Made by a program: the position numbers and the translations under genes
Assembly (NCBI RefSeq): GCF_020982545.1
Contig: NZ_JAJKLK010000019.1
Span: forward strand, 62,001-126,000
Length of the DNA stretch: 64,000 bases
Direction of reading: 5' to 3'
Origin: Streptomyces sp. MNU76
Lineage (GTDB): Bacteria > Actinomycetota > Actinomycetes > Streptomycetales > Streptomycetaceae
Shown: piece by piece, positions 52,516 through 62,266 of the stretch
Numbering within the stretch: position 1 is the first letter of the stretch
Layout: every line of letters begins with the position of its first letter
The notes under the pieces: generated by a model
Told to the model about the DNA's origin: nothing
The model's input: the letters and a program-made list of their open reading frames with translations, nothing else
The model's database searches: none

Positions 52516-53712
52516 AGCAGGGTGAACTGGCCCTCCGGGCCCTCCTCCCGGTGGTCCAGGACCGAGGCGGGCCGGCGGGAGGAGTCCGGGACCGGGAGTA
52601 CTCCCGCCCGGCGCAGGTCCGCGGTCGTGATCGCGTTCTCGACCGTCAACTCGGTCTGTCGCGGCCGTAGTTCGGCCAGCAGCGCCAGGACGGTGATCAG
52701 TTCGAGCAGCTCCGACGTCCAGGCCTGCGGCCAGGTCGTCGGGCGGATCGCCTCCAGGGTGCCCGGCTCCGCCGGTTCCGTTCTGCGGGTGAACCACTCC
52801 TCCAGCACGCGGACACCGCCGACGTGGAAGTCCCAGGCCTCGGCCGGGACGGGGGAGATGCGGCCCTCGTCGACGACGAGGCTCTCCTCGTCGCGGTCGT
52901 AGCGGACGTCGACCGGGCGGGAGGGGCGGGGCGCGCACATAGGGGCGACGGCCGCCGGGGAGCTTGGGGCGGTCGCCGTCGCGGCGCATGAGCCACAGGG
53001 CGCGGCGGCCCAGCTCGACGCCGTGCGACCAGACGTCCGGGTCGGCGGGGAGGGGCACTTCGACACCGTCGGGGCCGGGGCGCGCGGCCACCAGGATCCA
53101 GGCGAGGGCGTCGACGGGATCGACCGGATCGACGGGGCCGGTGCCGAGGCGCTCGCCGAGGTACGCCGTCAGCCCCGGCGCGAGGTTCGGTTCGGCGGCC
53201 CCGGGGCGGCGGTACAGCGGGTGGACGCGGCCGAAGCGGGGGCCGTGGAGCGGCGCGAGCGGGAGGACGGACGACGCGAGGAGCAGGGGTCCGGAGGGCT
53301 CCGGGGCCGACGTCTGCTCGACCACGAAGACCTGCCGCTCGTCCGCCACCCGCCACAGCTCGGGACGGGCCGAGTCGATGAGGCGGTGGTCGGGGATGAG
53401 CCATTGCTCGTCGAAGGGGGCGGCCAGGACGCGGACCGGCTCCGGGCAGGGGCCCGACTCCCGGACCAGCCGGCCGGTACCGGTGGACCGGCCCGGCAGC
53501 TGCGCCACCGCCGAGGTGAGCGTGCGGGAACGCGTGGGGACGAACAGGCTTTCGCGGTCCGGGCCCTCCGCCTTCACCAGGGCGTCCCAGCGGGCCTTCA
53601 GGGACACGGCGTCGGGGGCCGTCGGCCACCCCCGGCCCAGCCGTGGCGGTGCGACGGACCACGGCATGAGGTCCGCGAGTCGCGGAGCGTCGTCGGGCGT
53701 CACGCTGGGCAT
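52512..53712 (-). CDS. Type ISP restriction/modification C-terminal-domain protein, frame-broken
   Basis: About 400 residues from MPSVTPDDAPRLADLMPWSVAPPRLGRGWP; it has the features of the C-terminal specificity domain of type ISP enzymes (LYRRPGAAEPNLAPGL, LPGGRRPYVRAPLP, GRISPVPAEAWDFHVGGVRVLEEWF, PRQTELTVENAITT). There is no helicase, nuclease or methyltransferase domain, so it is a solitary domain protein. At about 52940, in a run of CGCCCCGCCCCTCCCGCCC, the frame fails and resumes one frame over (RPVDVRYDRDEESLVVDEG...). Its stop codon is at the right end of the inserted TnpB element. Confidence 0.75.
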
Positions 53713-53724
53713 CGTACGGCCTCG

Positions 53725-54474
53725 TCAGGGGGCGTCGAGGGTCACGGTGAACGAGAAGCGGTCGCCGCGGTAGTGGATGACCGCCACGTCGAGGACGCGG
53801 CCGGACTCGTCGCGGGTGACGCCCGTGTAGTGCAGGATCGGGCTGAGCAGCGGGACCTGGAGCAGGCGGGCGGTCTCCGGGTCGGCGATGCGGGCCTCGA
53901 CGGTGTCGGTGATCCGGCCGATGCCCACGCCCACGACATCGCGCAGCACCTTGGTCATCGGCCAGCGGAGCAGGTCGTCGCGGTCGATGCGTTCGGCCAG
54001 CTCGGGGCGGACGTAGTTGCGGGCGTGGTTGGTGGGCTCGCCCGTCCGCTCGTCGCCGCGCAACCGGTGGTAGGTGGCCACCTCGGTCAAGTCCGGGAAG
54101 TACTGCGCGAGTTCACCCGACAGGGGGGTGCTGCCGTGGTCCAGCAGCTCGGTCGTCATCCCCGACTGCTGGGCCACGATCGCGTCCACGGAACCGAGCA
54201 GCCGCACCGGGGAGCCCCGCTGGGCGCTCGGCTCGATGAACGTGCCGCGCCGGCGGTGCCGGCTGATCAGCCCCTCGTCCTCCAACTCCTTGAGCGCCTG
54301 GCGCATGGTCAGCACGCTCACGCCGTAGTGCCCGGCCAGCTGTTCCTCGGTCGGCAGCCGCAGCGACTCCTGCGGCGACCGGCCGAGTATCGAGGCGCGC
54401 AGCGACTGCGACACCTGATACCAGAGCGGCAGTTTGCGGTTCAGGACGATCGAGTCCGGAGCGAATGAGGTCAC
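53725..54474 (-). CDS. GntR/HutC-family transcriptional regulator
   Basis: 249 residues: winged HTH (YQVSQSLRASILG ... LRLPTEEQLAGHYGVSVLTMRQALKELEDEGLISRHRRRGTF) and a UTRA effector domain (TYHRLRGDERTGEPTNHARNYVRPELAERI). HutC regulators sense amino-acid-like catabolites. GTG start. Directly 28 bp downstream of hmgA on the same strand, so it likely represses homogentisate/tyrosine degradation. Confidence 0.87.
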   Translation of the reverse strand: MTSFAPDSIVLNRKLPLWYQVSQSLRASILGRSPQESLRLPTEEQLAGHYGVSVLTMRQALKELEDEGLISRHRRRGTFIEPSAQRGSPVRLLGSVDAIVAQQSGMTTELLDHGSTPLSGELAQYFPDLTEVATYHRLRGDERTGEPTNHARNYVRPELAERIDRDDLLRWPMTKVLRDVVGVGIGRITDTVEARIADPETARLLQVPLLSPILHYTGVTRDESGRVLDVAVIHYRGDRFSFTVTLDAP

Positions 54475-54502
54475 GACGGTATCCGTACCCGGCCCCAGGC
54501 CC

Positions 54503-55827
54503 TCAGTGCAACGGGCCGAAGTGGCGCCGGAGGCCGGACCACACGTCGTCGTACCCCCGCTGCAGCCGCTCCGAGCGGGCCGCCTGCTCGGTGGTGAGGA
54601 CGGGCCAGCGCGTCTCGAACATGAACGCGAGCCCGTCGTCCACCCGTTGCGGCTTCTGCTCCGCCGCGCTCGCCCGGTCGAACGTCTCCCGGTCCGGGCC
54701 GTGCGCCGACATCATGTTGTGCAGCGAGCCGCCGCCGGGCACGAAACCCCCTTCTCCGGCGCTCTTCGCGTCGTACGCACCCTCGATCAGGCCCATGTAC
54801 TCGCTCATCACGTTCCGGTGGAAGTAGGGCGGCCGGAACGTGTCCTCGCCCACCAGCCAGCGCGGCGCGAACACCACGAAGTCCACCGCCGCGAGCCCCG
54901 GGGTGTCGCTCGGCGAGGTCAGCACCGTGAAGATCGACGGGTCCGGGTGGTCGTACGAGATCGTCCCGATGACATTGAAACGGCGCAGGTCGTAGACGTA
55001 CGGGGTGTGGTTGCCGTGCCAGGCGACGACGTCGAGCGGGGAGTGGTCGTAGGTGGCCGTCCAGAGGTTGCCGCAGAACTTGTTCACCACCTCCATCGGG
55101 CCCTCGACGTCCTCGTACGCGGCCACCGGCGCCCGGAAGTCACGGGCGTTGGCGAGGCCGTTGGCGCCGATCGGACCGAGGTCGGGCAGCCGGAAGGGGG
55201 CGCCGTAGTTCTCGCAGACGTAGCCGCGGGCGGAGGAGTCGAGGAGGTCGACGCGGAAGCGGACGCCCCGGGGGATCAGGGCGACCTCACCGGGTTCGGC
55301 GCACAGCAGGCCGAACTCCGTGCGCAGGAGGAGGCCGCCCCGCTCCGGGACGATCAGAAGTTCGCCGTCCGCGTCGCCGAAGACCCGCTCCATGGCGGAA
55401 TTGGCGTGATACAGGTGCACGGCCATGCCCGAGCGCCGCGCCGCGTCCCCGTTGCCGCCGAGGCTCCACAGGCCCGAGAGGAAGTCGGTGCCCGCCGGGG
55501 GCTCCGGCAGGGGGTTCCAGCGCAGGCGGTTGGGGTCGGGGAGGGTCTCGGTGAAGGGGCCGTGCGCAGCGCGCCGTTGTCCGTGCGCGTGAACGCGGGG
55601 TGCGCGGCGGACGGGCGGATCCGGTACAGCCAGGAGCGGCGGTTGTGCGGCCTCGGTTCGGTGAACGCGGTGCCGCTGAGCTGCTCCGCGTACAGGCCGA
55701 GCGGGGCGCGCTGCGGGGAGTTGCGGCCGTGCGGCAGCGCGCCCGGGACCGCCTCCGAGGCGTGTTCGTTGCCGAAGCCGGTGAGGTACTCCAGTCCCTC
55801 GGCCGTCTTCCTCGCGTCCCCGTTCAT
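54503..55827 (-). CDS. hmgA: Homogentisate 1,2-dioxygenase, frame-broken near residue 88
   Basis: About 441 residues beginning MNGDARKTAEGLEYLTGFGNEHASEAVPGALP (family N-terminus). C-terminal part carries YFHRNVMSEYMGLIEG (His and Glu iron ligands) and MSAHGPDRETFDRA (second His). Cleaves the ring of homogentisate in tyrosine/phenylalanine catabolism. At about 55556-55563 (GGGGC run) the frame shifts: one frame continues ALRTAPSPRPSP, the true continuation FTETLPDPNRLRWNPLPEPPAG is in the other. A one-base deletion error is the simplest reason. Confidence 0.88.
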
Positions 55828-56144
55828 GCCCGCTCCCTCGCGATCCTGATTCCTGTGCTTCACCGTAGGATTCGGCCGGGGTGGGTGCAAGGGGACGAGG
55901 CGGCGGCGGGGCGCCGACGGGCGACAACCGGACGTCGGCGGGGCGTCCGCAGATCGGGTGCATCGGGCGGAGGGGGAGAACCGGACCGCGAGGAGATCCG
56001 TCCTGTCAGTGCGGTGCTCTAGTCTCCCGGCAGGCGGAGGGTGTGCGGATGTTCGGTGTTCGCACGGTCCAGCGCTGAGCGGGAGCAGCGGTACCGGCCG
56101 TACTGATATTCGGACAGCTCATCGGACCTAGGCGGAAAGGCATC
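55828..56144. other. Divergent intergenic region, hmgA and TetR gene
   Basis: 317 bp without a gene. It holds the hmgA promoter candidate at 55862-55890 and a GTGCG ... CGCAC inverted repeat near 56043-56065 that may belong to the TetR gene's control. Confidence 0.45.
55862..55890 (-). promoter_or_regulatory. Promoter of hmgA
   Basis: On the minus strand TTGCAC (55890-55885), 17-bp spacer, TACGGT (55867-55862); good match to Streptomyces vegetative promoters, about 35 bp before the start codon. Confidence 0.55.
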
Positions 56145-56762
56145 ATGAAGCCCGTGTCCCAGGCGACCTCCCTGCGCCGTGCCCCCGTGCAACGGCGCAG
56201 TGCCGAACGACTGACCAGGATCCTCGACGCCTGCGCCGACCTCCTCGACGAGGTCGGCTACGACGCGCTGAGCACCCGTGCCGTGGCGCTGCGCGCGGGT
56301 GTGCCCATCGGCTCCGTCTACCGCTTCTTCGGCAACAAGCGCGCGATGGCCGACGCGCTGGCCGAACGCAACCTGGACCGTTTCACCGACCGGATCACTC
56401 GCCGCCTCCAGGGGACGGGCGGCCGGGACTGGCGCACCGCGATGGACGCCGTGCTCGACGAGTACCTCGACATGAAGCGCAACACCCCGGGCTTCGCCCT
56501 CATCGACTTCGGCAACCAGATCCCGGTCGGCGGCAGCCGGCAGGAGCCCAACCACCGGGTCGCCGACCGGCTGTCCGACCTGCTCTCCGCGTTCATCGGC
56601 CGCGCCCCCGACGAGGACCTGCGCCGTACCTTCCTGATCGCCGTCGAGACCGCCGACACCTTGGTGCACCTGGCCTTCCGGGTCTCCCCGGCGGGTGACG
56701 AGCGGATCATCCAGGAGATGCGGGAGCTGCTGCGGGCCTATCTCGCGCGCGTGCTGGACTGA
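56145..56762 (+). CDS. TetR-family regulator
   Basis: 205 residues with N-terminal HTH (RILDACADLLDEVGYDALSTRAVALRAGVPIGSVYRFFGNKRAMADAL) and an unclassified helical effector domain. It precedes the molybdopterin oxidoreductase on the same strand with 213 bp between them, in which lies a perfect TetR-like palindrome. Confidence 0.88.
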   Translation: MKPVSQATSLRRAPVQRRSAERLTRILDACADLLDEVGYDALSTRAVALRAGVPIGSVYRFFGNKRAMADALAERNLDRFTDRITRRLQGTGGRDWRTAMDAVLDEYLDMKRNTPGFALIDFGNQIPVGGSRQEPNHRVADRLSDLLSAFIGRAPDEDLRRTFLIAVETADTLVHLAFRVSPAGDERIIQEMRELLRAYLARVLD

Positions 56763-56880
56763 GCCCTGCCCGGGGGTCCGGAACGTCCCGCCGAACCCCC
56801 GGACGCCGACCGCCGCCGTGCGGCCGCGCCCCCGTTCCCGCTGTTTCCCGACAAGACCCCCGGCAGCCCCTCCCCGTGAT

Positions 56881-56898
56881 GCATACCGGTCGGTATGC
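56881..56898. promoter_or_regulatory. TetR-type operator before the molybdopterin oxidoreductase
   Basis: GCATACC-GGTC-GGTATGC, perfect 7-bp arms, 78 bp upstream of the oxidoreductase start. ATACCG..CGGTAT cores are typical TetR operators. The nearby regulator at 56145 is the natural candidate. Confidence 0.7.
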
Positions 56899-56975
56899 TC
56901 GGCCTCGGCGCCGCGTGCCCGCACGCGGCCCACGTCCGAGCGTCACCGTCGCCGCCGCCCCCTCCGGGAGGACCC

Positions 56976-59231
56976 GTGTCCACCACCACCGACTCCCGCA
57001 CCGCCCTGCGCGTCTGCCCGCTCTGCGAGGCGACCTGCGGACTCACCCTCACCATCGAGGGCACCCGGGTGACCAGGGCCCGCGGCGACCGGGACGACGT
57101 CTTCAGCAAGGGCTTCATCTGCCCGAAGGGCGCCTCGTTCGGGGCGGCCGACGGCGACCCCGACCGGCTGCGCACCCCGCTGGTCCGCAAGGACGGGGAG
57201 CTGCGGGAAGCCACCTGGGCGGAGGCCTTCGACGCCGTCGCCGCCGGACTGCGGCCCGTCGTCGAGGCGCACGGCCCGAACGCCGTCGGTGTCGTCCTCG
57301 GCAACCCGAACGTCCACACCATGGCCGGCGCCCTCTACCCGCCGATCCTGCTCGCCGGGCTCGGCACCCGCAGCCTGTTCACCGCCTCCACCGTCGACCA
57401 GATGCCCAAGCACGTCTCCAGCGGGCTCCTGTACGGCGACGCCCACGCGATCCCCGTCCCCGACCTGGACCGCACCGACCATCTGCTGCTCCTCGGCGCC
57501 AACCCGCTGGAGTCCAACGGCAGTCTGTGCACCGCCCCCGACTTCCCCGGCAAGCTCAAGGCGCTCAAGGCGCGCGGCGGCACCCTCACCGTCGTGGACC
57601 CCCGTCTGACCCGGACGGCCAAGCTCGCGGACCGGCACATCGCGATCCGGCCGGGCACGGACGCGCTGCTGCTGGCGGCGATGGCCCAGGTGCTGTTCGA
57701 GGAGGGGCTCACCGACCTCGGGGATCTCGCACCGCATGTGCAGGGGGTCGACGAACTCGCCGACGCCATCGCGGAGTTCACCCCCGAGGCCGTCGCCGGC
57801 GCCTGCGACGTCGACGCCGGGACCATCCGCGAGCTCGCCCGCGAACTGGCCGCCGCGCCCACCGCCGCCGTCTACGGCCGCATCGGCAGCTGCACCGTCC
57901 CGCACGGCACCCTCGCCAGCTGGCTGGTCGACGTCCTCAACATCCTCACCGGCAACCTCGACCGGCCCGGCGGCGCGCTCTTCCCGCACTCCGCGACCGA
58001 CAAGACCCCCCGGCCCGCCGGACCCGGCCGGGGCTTCGGCCTCGGCCGCTGGCACAGCCGGGTCAGCGGCCACCCCGAGGCCAAGGGCGAACTGCCGCTG
58101 TCCGCGCTCGCCGAGGAGATCGACACCGCCACCCCCGAGGGCAGCCCCGTCCGCGCCCTCATCACGATCGCCGCCAACCCGGTGCTCTCCGCGCCCGACG
58201 GCGACCGCCTCGACAAGGCGCTCGACTCGCTGGACTTCATGGTCAGCGTCGACCCCTACCTCGGCGAGACGGCCCGCCACGCCGACGTGGTCCTGCCGCC
58301 GCCCCCGCCCTCGCAGGCCCCGCACTTCGACTTCGCGTTCAACGCCTTCGCCGTGCGCAACCAGGTCCGCTACAACCGCGCCGCCGTCCCGCTGGAGGAC
58401 GGCCGCATGGCCGAGACCGAGATCCTCGCCCGCCTCACCCTCGCCGCCACCGGGATGCACGGCGCCGACCCGTCCGTCGTGGACGACCTGGTCATCGGCC
58501 AGACCCTGGGCAAGGCCGTCAAGGAGGCCCACTCGCCCGTCCACGGCCGCGACCCGAAGGAACTCGCCGGCCTGCTCACCGGCGACACCGGACCCGAGCG
58601 CCGCCTCGACATGATGCTGCGCCTCGGCCCGTACGGCGAGGGCTTCGGCGCGGAGCCGGACGGACTGACGCTGGACAGGCTCCTCGCCCACCCGCACGGC
58701 ATCGACCTCGGACCGCTGAAGCCCCGACTGCCGCGGCCGCTGAAGACGGTCAGCGGAAAGGTGGAGCTGCTGCCGCGACCGATCGTCGACGATCTGCCGA
58801 GGCTCCGCACCGCCCTGCGCGAGCGCCCGGACGGCCTGGTCCTCATCGGCCGCCGCCATCTGCGCTCCAACAACAGCTGGTTGCACAACATCCCCGCCCT
58901 CACCGGCGGCACCAACCGCTGCACCCTCCACATCCACCCCGACGACGCCGACCGCCTCGGCCTCGCCGACGGCGACGCCGTACGGATCAAGGGCGCCGGG
59001 GGAGAGGTCACGGCTCCTGTCGAGGTCACCGATGTCGTACGACGGGGTGTCGTGAGCCTTCCGCACGGCTGGGGACACGACCGTCCGGGCACTCGCATGA
59101 GCCACGCGGCGGTCGACCCCGGGGTCAACGTCAACCAGCTCCTCGACGGCTCCCAGCTCGACCCGCTGTCGGGCAACGCGGTCCTCAACGGAGTGCCCGT
59201 GGAACTCGCCCGAGCAGGCGCAACGCTGTGA
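56976..59231 (+). CDS. Molybdopterin-dependent oxidoreductase with 4Fe-4S cluster
   Basis: 751 residues from GTG with GGGAGGA upstream. N-terminal cluster motif CPLCEATCGL ... KGFICPKG, then the DMSO-reductase-family catalytic domains (VGVVLGNPNVHTMAG, LLLLGANPLESNGSL, HADVVLPPPPPSQAP) and a C-terminal molydopterin-dinucleotide-binding domain (LIGRRHLRSNNSWLHNIP, LPHGWGHDRPGTRMSHAAVDPGVNVN). The bis-MGD ligand from the protein is not obvious. Resembles FdhF/NapA-like soluble enzymes; substrate and electron partner unknown. Likely TetR-controlled. Confidence 0.85.
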   Translation: MSTTTDSRTALRVCPLCEATCGLTLTIEGTRVTRARGDRDDVFSKGFICPKGASFGAADGDPDRLRTPLVRKDGELREATWAEAFDAVAAGLRPVVEAHGPNAVGVVLGNPNVHTMAGALYPPILLAGLGTRSLFTASTVDQMPKHVSSGLLYGDAHAIPVPDLDRTDHLLLLGANPLESNGSLCTAPDFPGKLKALKARGGTLTVVDPRLTRTAKLADRHIAIRPGTDALLLAAMAQVLFEEGLTDLGDLAPHVQGVDELADAIAEFTPEAVAGACDVDAGTIRELARELAAAPTAAVYGRIGSCTVPHGTLASWLVDVLNILTGNLDRPGGALFPHSATDKTPRPAGPGRGFGLGRWHSRVSGHPEAKGELPLSALAEEIDTATPEGSPVRALITIAANPVLSAPDGDRLDKALDSLDFMVSVDPYLGETARHADVVLPPPPPSQAPHFDFAFNAFAVRNQVRYNRAAVPLEDGRMAETEILARLTLAATGMHGADPSVVDDLVIGQTLGKAVKEAHSPVHGRDPKELAGLLTGDTGPERRLDMMLRLGPYGEGFGAEPDGLTLDRLLAHPHGIDLGPLKPRLPRPLKTVSGKVELLPRPIVDDLPRLRTALRERPDGLVLIGRRHLRSNNSWLHNIPALTGGTNRCTLHIHPDDADRLGLADGDAVRIKGAGGEVTAPVEVTDVVRRGVVSLPHGWGHDRPGTRMSHAAVDPGVNVNQLLDGSQLDPLSGNAVLNGVPVELARAGATL

Positions 59232-59268
59232 CCTGGAGTTCTGCGCTTATTGCTCGCATGTCAACGTC

Positions 59269-59298
59269 TTGTTAACGCTTGTGGACCCGCCCTAACGT
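59269..59298 (+). promoter_or_regulatory. Promoter of the citrate-transporter operon
   Basis: TTGTTA (59269-59274), 18-bp spacer, TAACGT (59293-59298) about 55 bp before the ATG; G+C is locally lower. Confidence 0.45.
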
Positions 59299-59352
59299 CG
59301 TCGCACCGCCGGTGCCCTGGTGGGAGTTCAAGGGCGAACGTTAGGTATCCAC

Positions 59353-60813
59353 ATGTTGACCATCCTCGGCTTCGCCATGATCGCGACCTTCCTGGTCCTG
59401 ATCATGATGAAGAAGATGTCGCCGATCGCGGCGCTCGTGCTGATCCCCGCGCTCTTCTGCGTGTTCGTCGGAAAGGGGGCCCATCTCGGCGACTACGTCA
59501 TCGAGGGGGTGGGCAATCTCGCGCCCACCGCCGCGATGCTGATGTTCGCCATCGTCTACTTCGGCCTCATGATCGATGTCGGGCTCTTCGACCCGATCGT
59601 CCGAGGCATCCTGAAGTTCTGCAAGGCCGACCCGCTGCGCATCGTCGTGGGCACGGCCCTGCTCGCCGCGATCGTCTCGCTGGACGGCGACGGCTCGACC
59701 ACCTTCATGATCACCGTCTCGGCCATGTACCCGCTGTACAAGCGCCTGAAGATGAGCCTGGTCGTGATGACCGGTGTCGCCGCCACCGCCAACGGCGTGA
59801 TGAACACGCTGCCCTGGGGCGGCCCGACCGCCCGCGCCGCCACCGCGCTCAAGCTCGACGCCGGCGACATCTTCGTCCCGATGATCCCGGCGCTCCTCGT
59901 CGGCCTGCTCTTCGTCTTCGTCCTCGCCTACTTCCTCGGTCTGCGCGAGCGCAAGCGCCTCGGTGTGCTGAGCCTCGACGAGGTCCTGGAGCAGGAGAAG
60001 ATCGTCAAGGACGAGGAGAAGTCCGGCTCCGAGGAGACCGTGCTCGTGGGCGCGGGCGCCGCGTCGGCCGCCGGCTCCGGCGACGACAAGGTCCGTACGA
60101 CGAAGGCCACCGGCGGCGCGGGCTCCGGCACCGACGCCGACTCCGAGGACGACGACGTCGAGGACGTCCGCCTCCAGGGCCTGGACCCCAACCGCCCGAC
60201 GCTGCGCCCGAAGCTGTACTGGTTCAACGCGCTGCTCACGGTCACGCTGCTGACCGCCATGATCATGGAGTGGCTGCCGATCCCGGTGCTCTTCCTGCTC
60301 GGCGCCGCGCTCGCGCTGACGGTCAACTTCCCCCACATCCCCGACCAGAAGGACCGGCTCGCCGCGCACGCGGACAACGTCCTCAACGTCTCCGGCATGG
60401 TCTTCGCCGCCGCCGTCTTCACCGGCGTCCTCCAGGGCACCGGCATGGTCGACTCGATGGCCAAGTGGATCGTCGACGGCGTCCCGGGCGGCATGGGCCC
60501 GCACATGGCCCTGGTCACCGGCTTCCTGAGCCTGCCGCTCACCTACTTCATGTCCAACGACGGCTTCTACTTCGGCGTCCTCCCGGTCCTCGCCGAGGCC
60601 GGTGCCGCCCACGGGGTCTCGCCGCTGGAGATCGCCCGCGCCTCCCTCGTCGGCCAGCCGCTGCACATGTCCAGCCCGCTGGTCCCGGCCGTCTACGTGC
60701 TCGTGGGCATGGCGAAGGTCGAGTTCGGCGACCACACCAGGTTCGTGGTGAAGTGGGCGGCGGCGACCTCGCTGATCATCCTCGGTGCCGGTGTGCTGTT
60801 CGGCATCATCTGA
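59353..60813 (+). CDS. CitMHS-family divalent metal-citrate/proton symporter
   Basis: 486 residues, about 12 helices in two halves, joined by a charged cytoplasmic loop (about 205-295, Asp/Glu/Gly/Ala-rich). Family marks: VSLDGDGSTTFMITVSAMYPLYKRL, ATANGVMNTLPWGGPTARAA and FMSNDGFYFGVLPVLAEAGAAHGV. CitM/CitH transporters bring in citrate complexed with Mg, Ca or Fe. Followed after 78 bp by an MFS gene on the same strand. Confidence 0.9.
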   Translation: MLTILGFAMIATFLVLIMMKKMSPIAALVLIPALFCVFVGKGAHLGDYVIEGVGNLAPTAAMLMFAIVYFGLMIDVGLFDPIVRGILKFCKADPLRIVVGTALLAAIVSLDGDGSTTFMITVSAMYPLYKRLKMSLVVMTGVAATANGVMNTLPWGGPTARAATALKLDAGDIFVPMIPALLVGLLFVFVLAYFLGLRERKRLGVLSLDEVLEQEKIVKDEEKSGSEETVLVGAGAASAAGSGDDKVRTTKATGGAGSGTDADSEDDDVEDVRLQGLDPNRPTLRPKLYWFNALLTVTLLTAMIMEWLPIPVLFLLGAALALTVNFPHIPDQKDRLAAHADNVLNVSGMVFAAAVFTGVLQGTGMVDSMAKWIVDGVPGGMGPHMALVTGFLSLPLTYFMSNDGFYFGVLPVLAEAGAAHGVSPLEIARASLVGQPLHMSSPLVPAVYVLVGMAKVEFGDHTRFVVKWAAATSLIILGAGVLFGII

Positions 60814-60891
60814 ACCAGGGAACCCGACTCCCCGGCACCGGAGCGGAGTTCGCTCGCACCGGCGTGAACTTCCCCCAGGAGGACCCGCATC

Positions 60892-62166
60892 GTGAGGCCC
60901 GGTAGGAACCACGGCTGGCTGCTCCGCCTCGTCATCGCCTTCAGCTTCGCGCAGGGGGCGGTGTCGATGGCGCGGCCCGCCGTGTCCTACCGGGCCCTCG
61001 CGTTGGGCGCAGACGAGCGGGCGATCGGTGTGATCGCGGGGGTCTACGCCCTGCTCCCGCTGTTCGCCGCCGTCCCGCTCGGCCGCAGGACCGACCAGGG
61101 CCGGTGCGCGCCCCTGCTGCCGGTCGGTGTCGTCCTCATATCCGGCGGCTGCGTCCTGAGCGGTCTGGCGAACTCCCTGGCCGCGATGGCCGTCTGGAGC
61201 GGGGTGATGGGCCTCGGTCACCTCTCCTTCGTCATCGGCGCCCAGTCCCTGGTGGCCCGCCAGTCCGCGCCGCACGAACACGACCGCAACTTCGGCCACT
61301 TCACCATCGGCGCCTCCCTCGGCCAGTTGGTCGGCCCGATCGCGGCGGGCACCCTGATCGGCGGCCCGGACATGGCCCGGACCAGCGCCCTGGCACTGGT
61401 GGTCGCGGGCGCCGGGGCGGCGGTCGCGTTCACCTCGCTGTGGCGGATAGAGCGTCCCGTCGAACCCAAGTCCCGTGCGGGGCAGGGCGGACGCGTGCCC
61501 GTGCACCGCATCCTGCGCACCCGTGGCGTGCCGGGCGGCATCTTCATCAGCCTCGCCGTGCTGTCGGCGACGGACATCCTCACCGCGTATCTGCCGGTGG
61601 TCGGTGAACACCGGGGCATCGCGCCCTCGGTGATCGGCGTCCTGCTGAGCCTGCGGGCGGCGGCGACCATCGCGTGCCGTCTGGTGATGACGCCCATGCT
61701 CCGCCTGCTCGGCCGGACCGCGCTGCTCACGGTCACCTGTGTGCTGGGGGCCGTGCTGTGCGCCGGGATCGCGCTGCCCGTGCCGGTGTGGGCGCTCGCC
61801 GTGATCCTCGCCGCCCTCGGGTTCTGCCTCGGGGCCGGGCAGCCGCTGTCCATGACCACGGTGGTGCAGGCCGCGCCGGACGACGCCCGCTCCACCGCCC
61901 TCGCGCTGCGACTGACGGGGAACCGGCTGGGGCAGGCCGGGGCGCCGGCCGCCGCGGGTCTGATCGCCGGGGTCGCGGGCGTCGCAGCGCCGTTCGTGAT
62001 GCTGGGCGCGCTGCTGCTGGTGTCGTCGGCCATCGCCCTGCGCTCGCCGGCGGAGCCGGGGCGGCCGGGGCGGGACCGGAGGCGCGGCACCTCGGCGAAG
62101 CGGAAGGAGAGCGGCTCGCGGTCGGCCGCGTCGGACGAGTCCCTGAGCCGTAAGGGGGATATCTGA
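60892..62166 (+). CDS. MFS transporter, 12-helix
   Basis: 424 residues from GTG (CAGGAGGA upstream). Helix pattern and GRRTDQGR (motif A), plus a second-half repeat, place it in the MFS; similar to YbfB/CynX-like or sugar/drug transporters but no subfamily mark is clear. The C-terminal tail (residues 385-424) is very basic and Ser/Arg-rich. Downstream of CitMHS, probably same mRNA. Confidence 0.85.
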   Translation: MRPGRNHGWLLRLVIAFSFAQGAVSMARPAVSYRALALGADERAIGVIAGVYALLPLFAAVPLGRRTDQGRCAPLLPVGVVLISGGCVLSGLANSLAAMAVWSGVMGLGHLSFVIGAQSLVARQSAPHEHDRNFGHFTIGASLGQLVGPIAAGTLIGGPDMARTSALALVVAGAGAAVAFTSLWRIERPVEPKSRAGQGGRVPVHRILRTRGVPGGIFISLAVLSATDILTAYLPVVGEHRGIAPSVIGVLLSLRAAATIACRLVMTPMLRLLGRTALLTVTCVLGAVLCAGIALPVPVWALAVILAALGFCLGAGQPLSMTTVVQAAPDDARSTALALRLTGNRLGQAGAPAAAGLIAGVAGVAAPFVMLGALLLVSSAIALRSPAEPGRPGRDRRRGTSAKRKESGSRSAASDESLSRKGDI

Positions 62167-62266
62167 CGGGTCGTCGGGCGCGGCTCCCCCCGCGCCCGGT
62201 GTGATGTGACAGAGAGTCAGGCGAAAGAGCGATTTGTGTGAAAATCGTCAGACTCGGAGGTCATGC

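Noticed and set aside
56943..59105. Minus-strand frame of 720 codons
   Set aside because: Antisense Gly/Val-rich shadow of the molybdopterin oxidoreductase.
56876..59275. Plus-strand frame of 799 codons in the next frame to the molybdopterin gene
   Set aside because: Arg/Pro-rich shadow; the true frame has cluster motifs and conserved domains.
59341..61611. Minus-strand frame of 756 codons
   Set aside because: Asp/His/Gln-rich antisense shadow covering two certain transporter genes.
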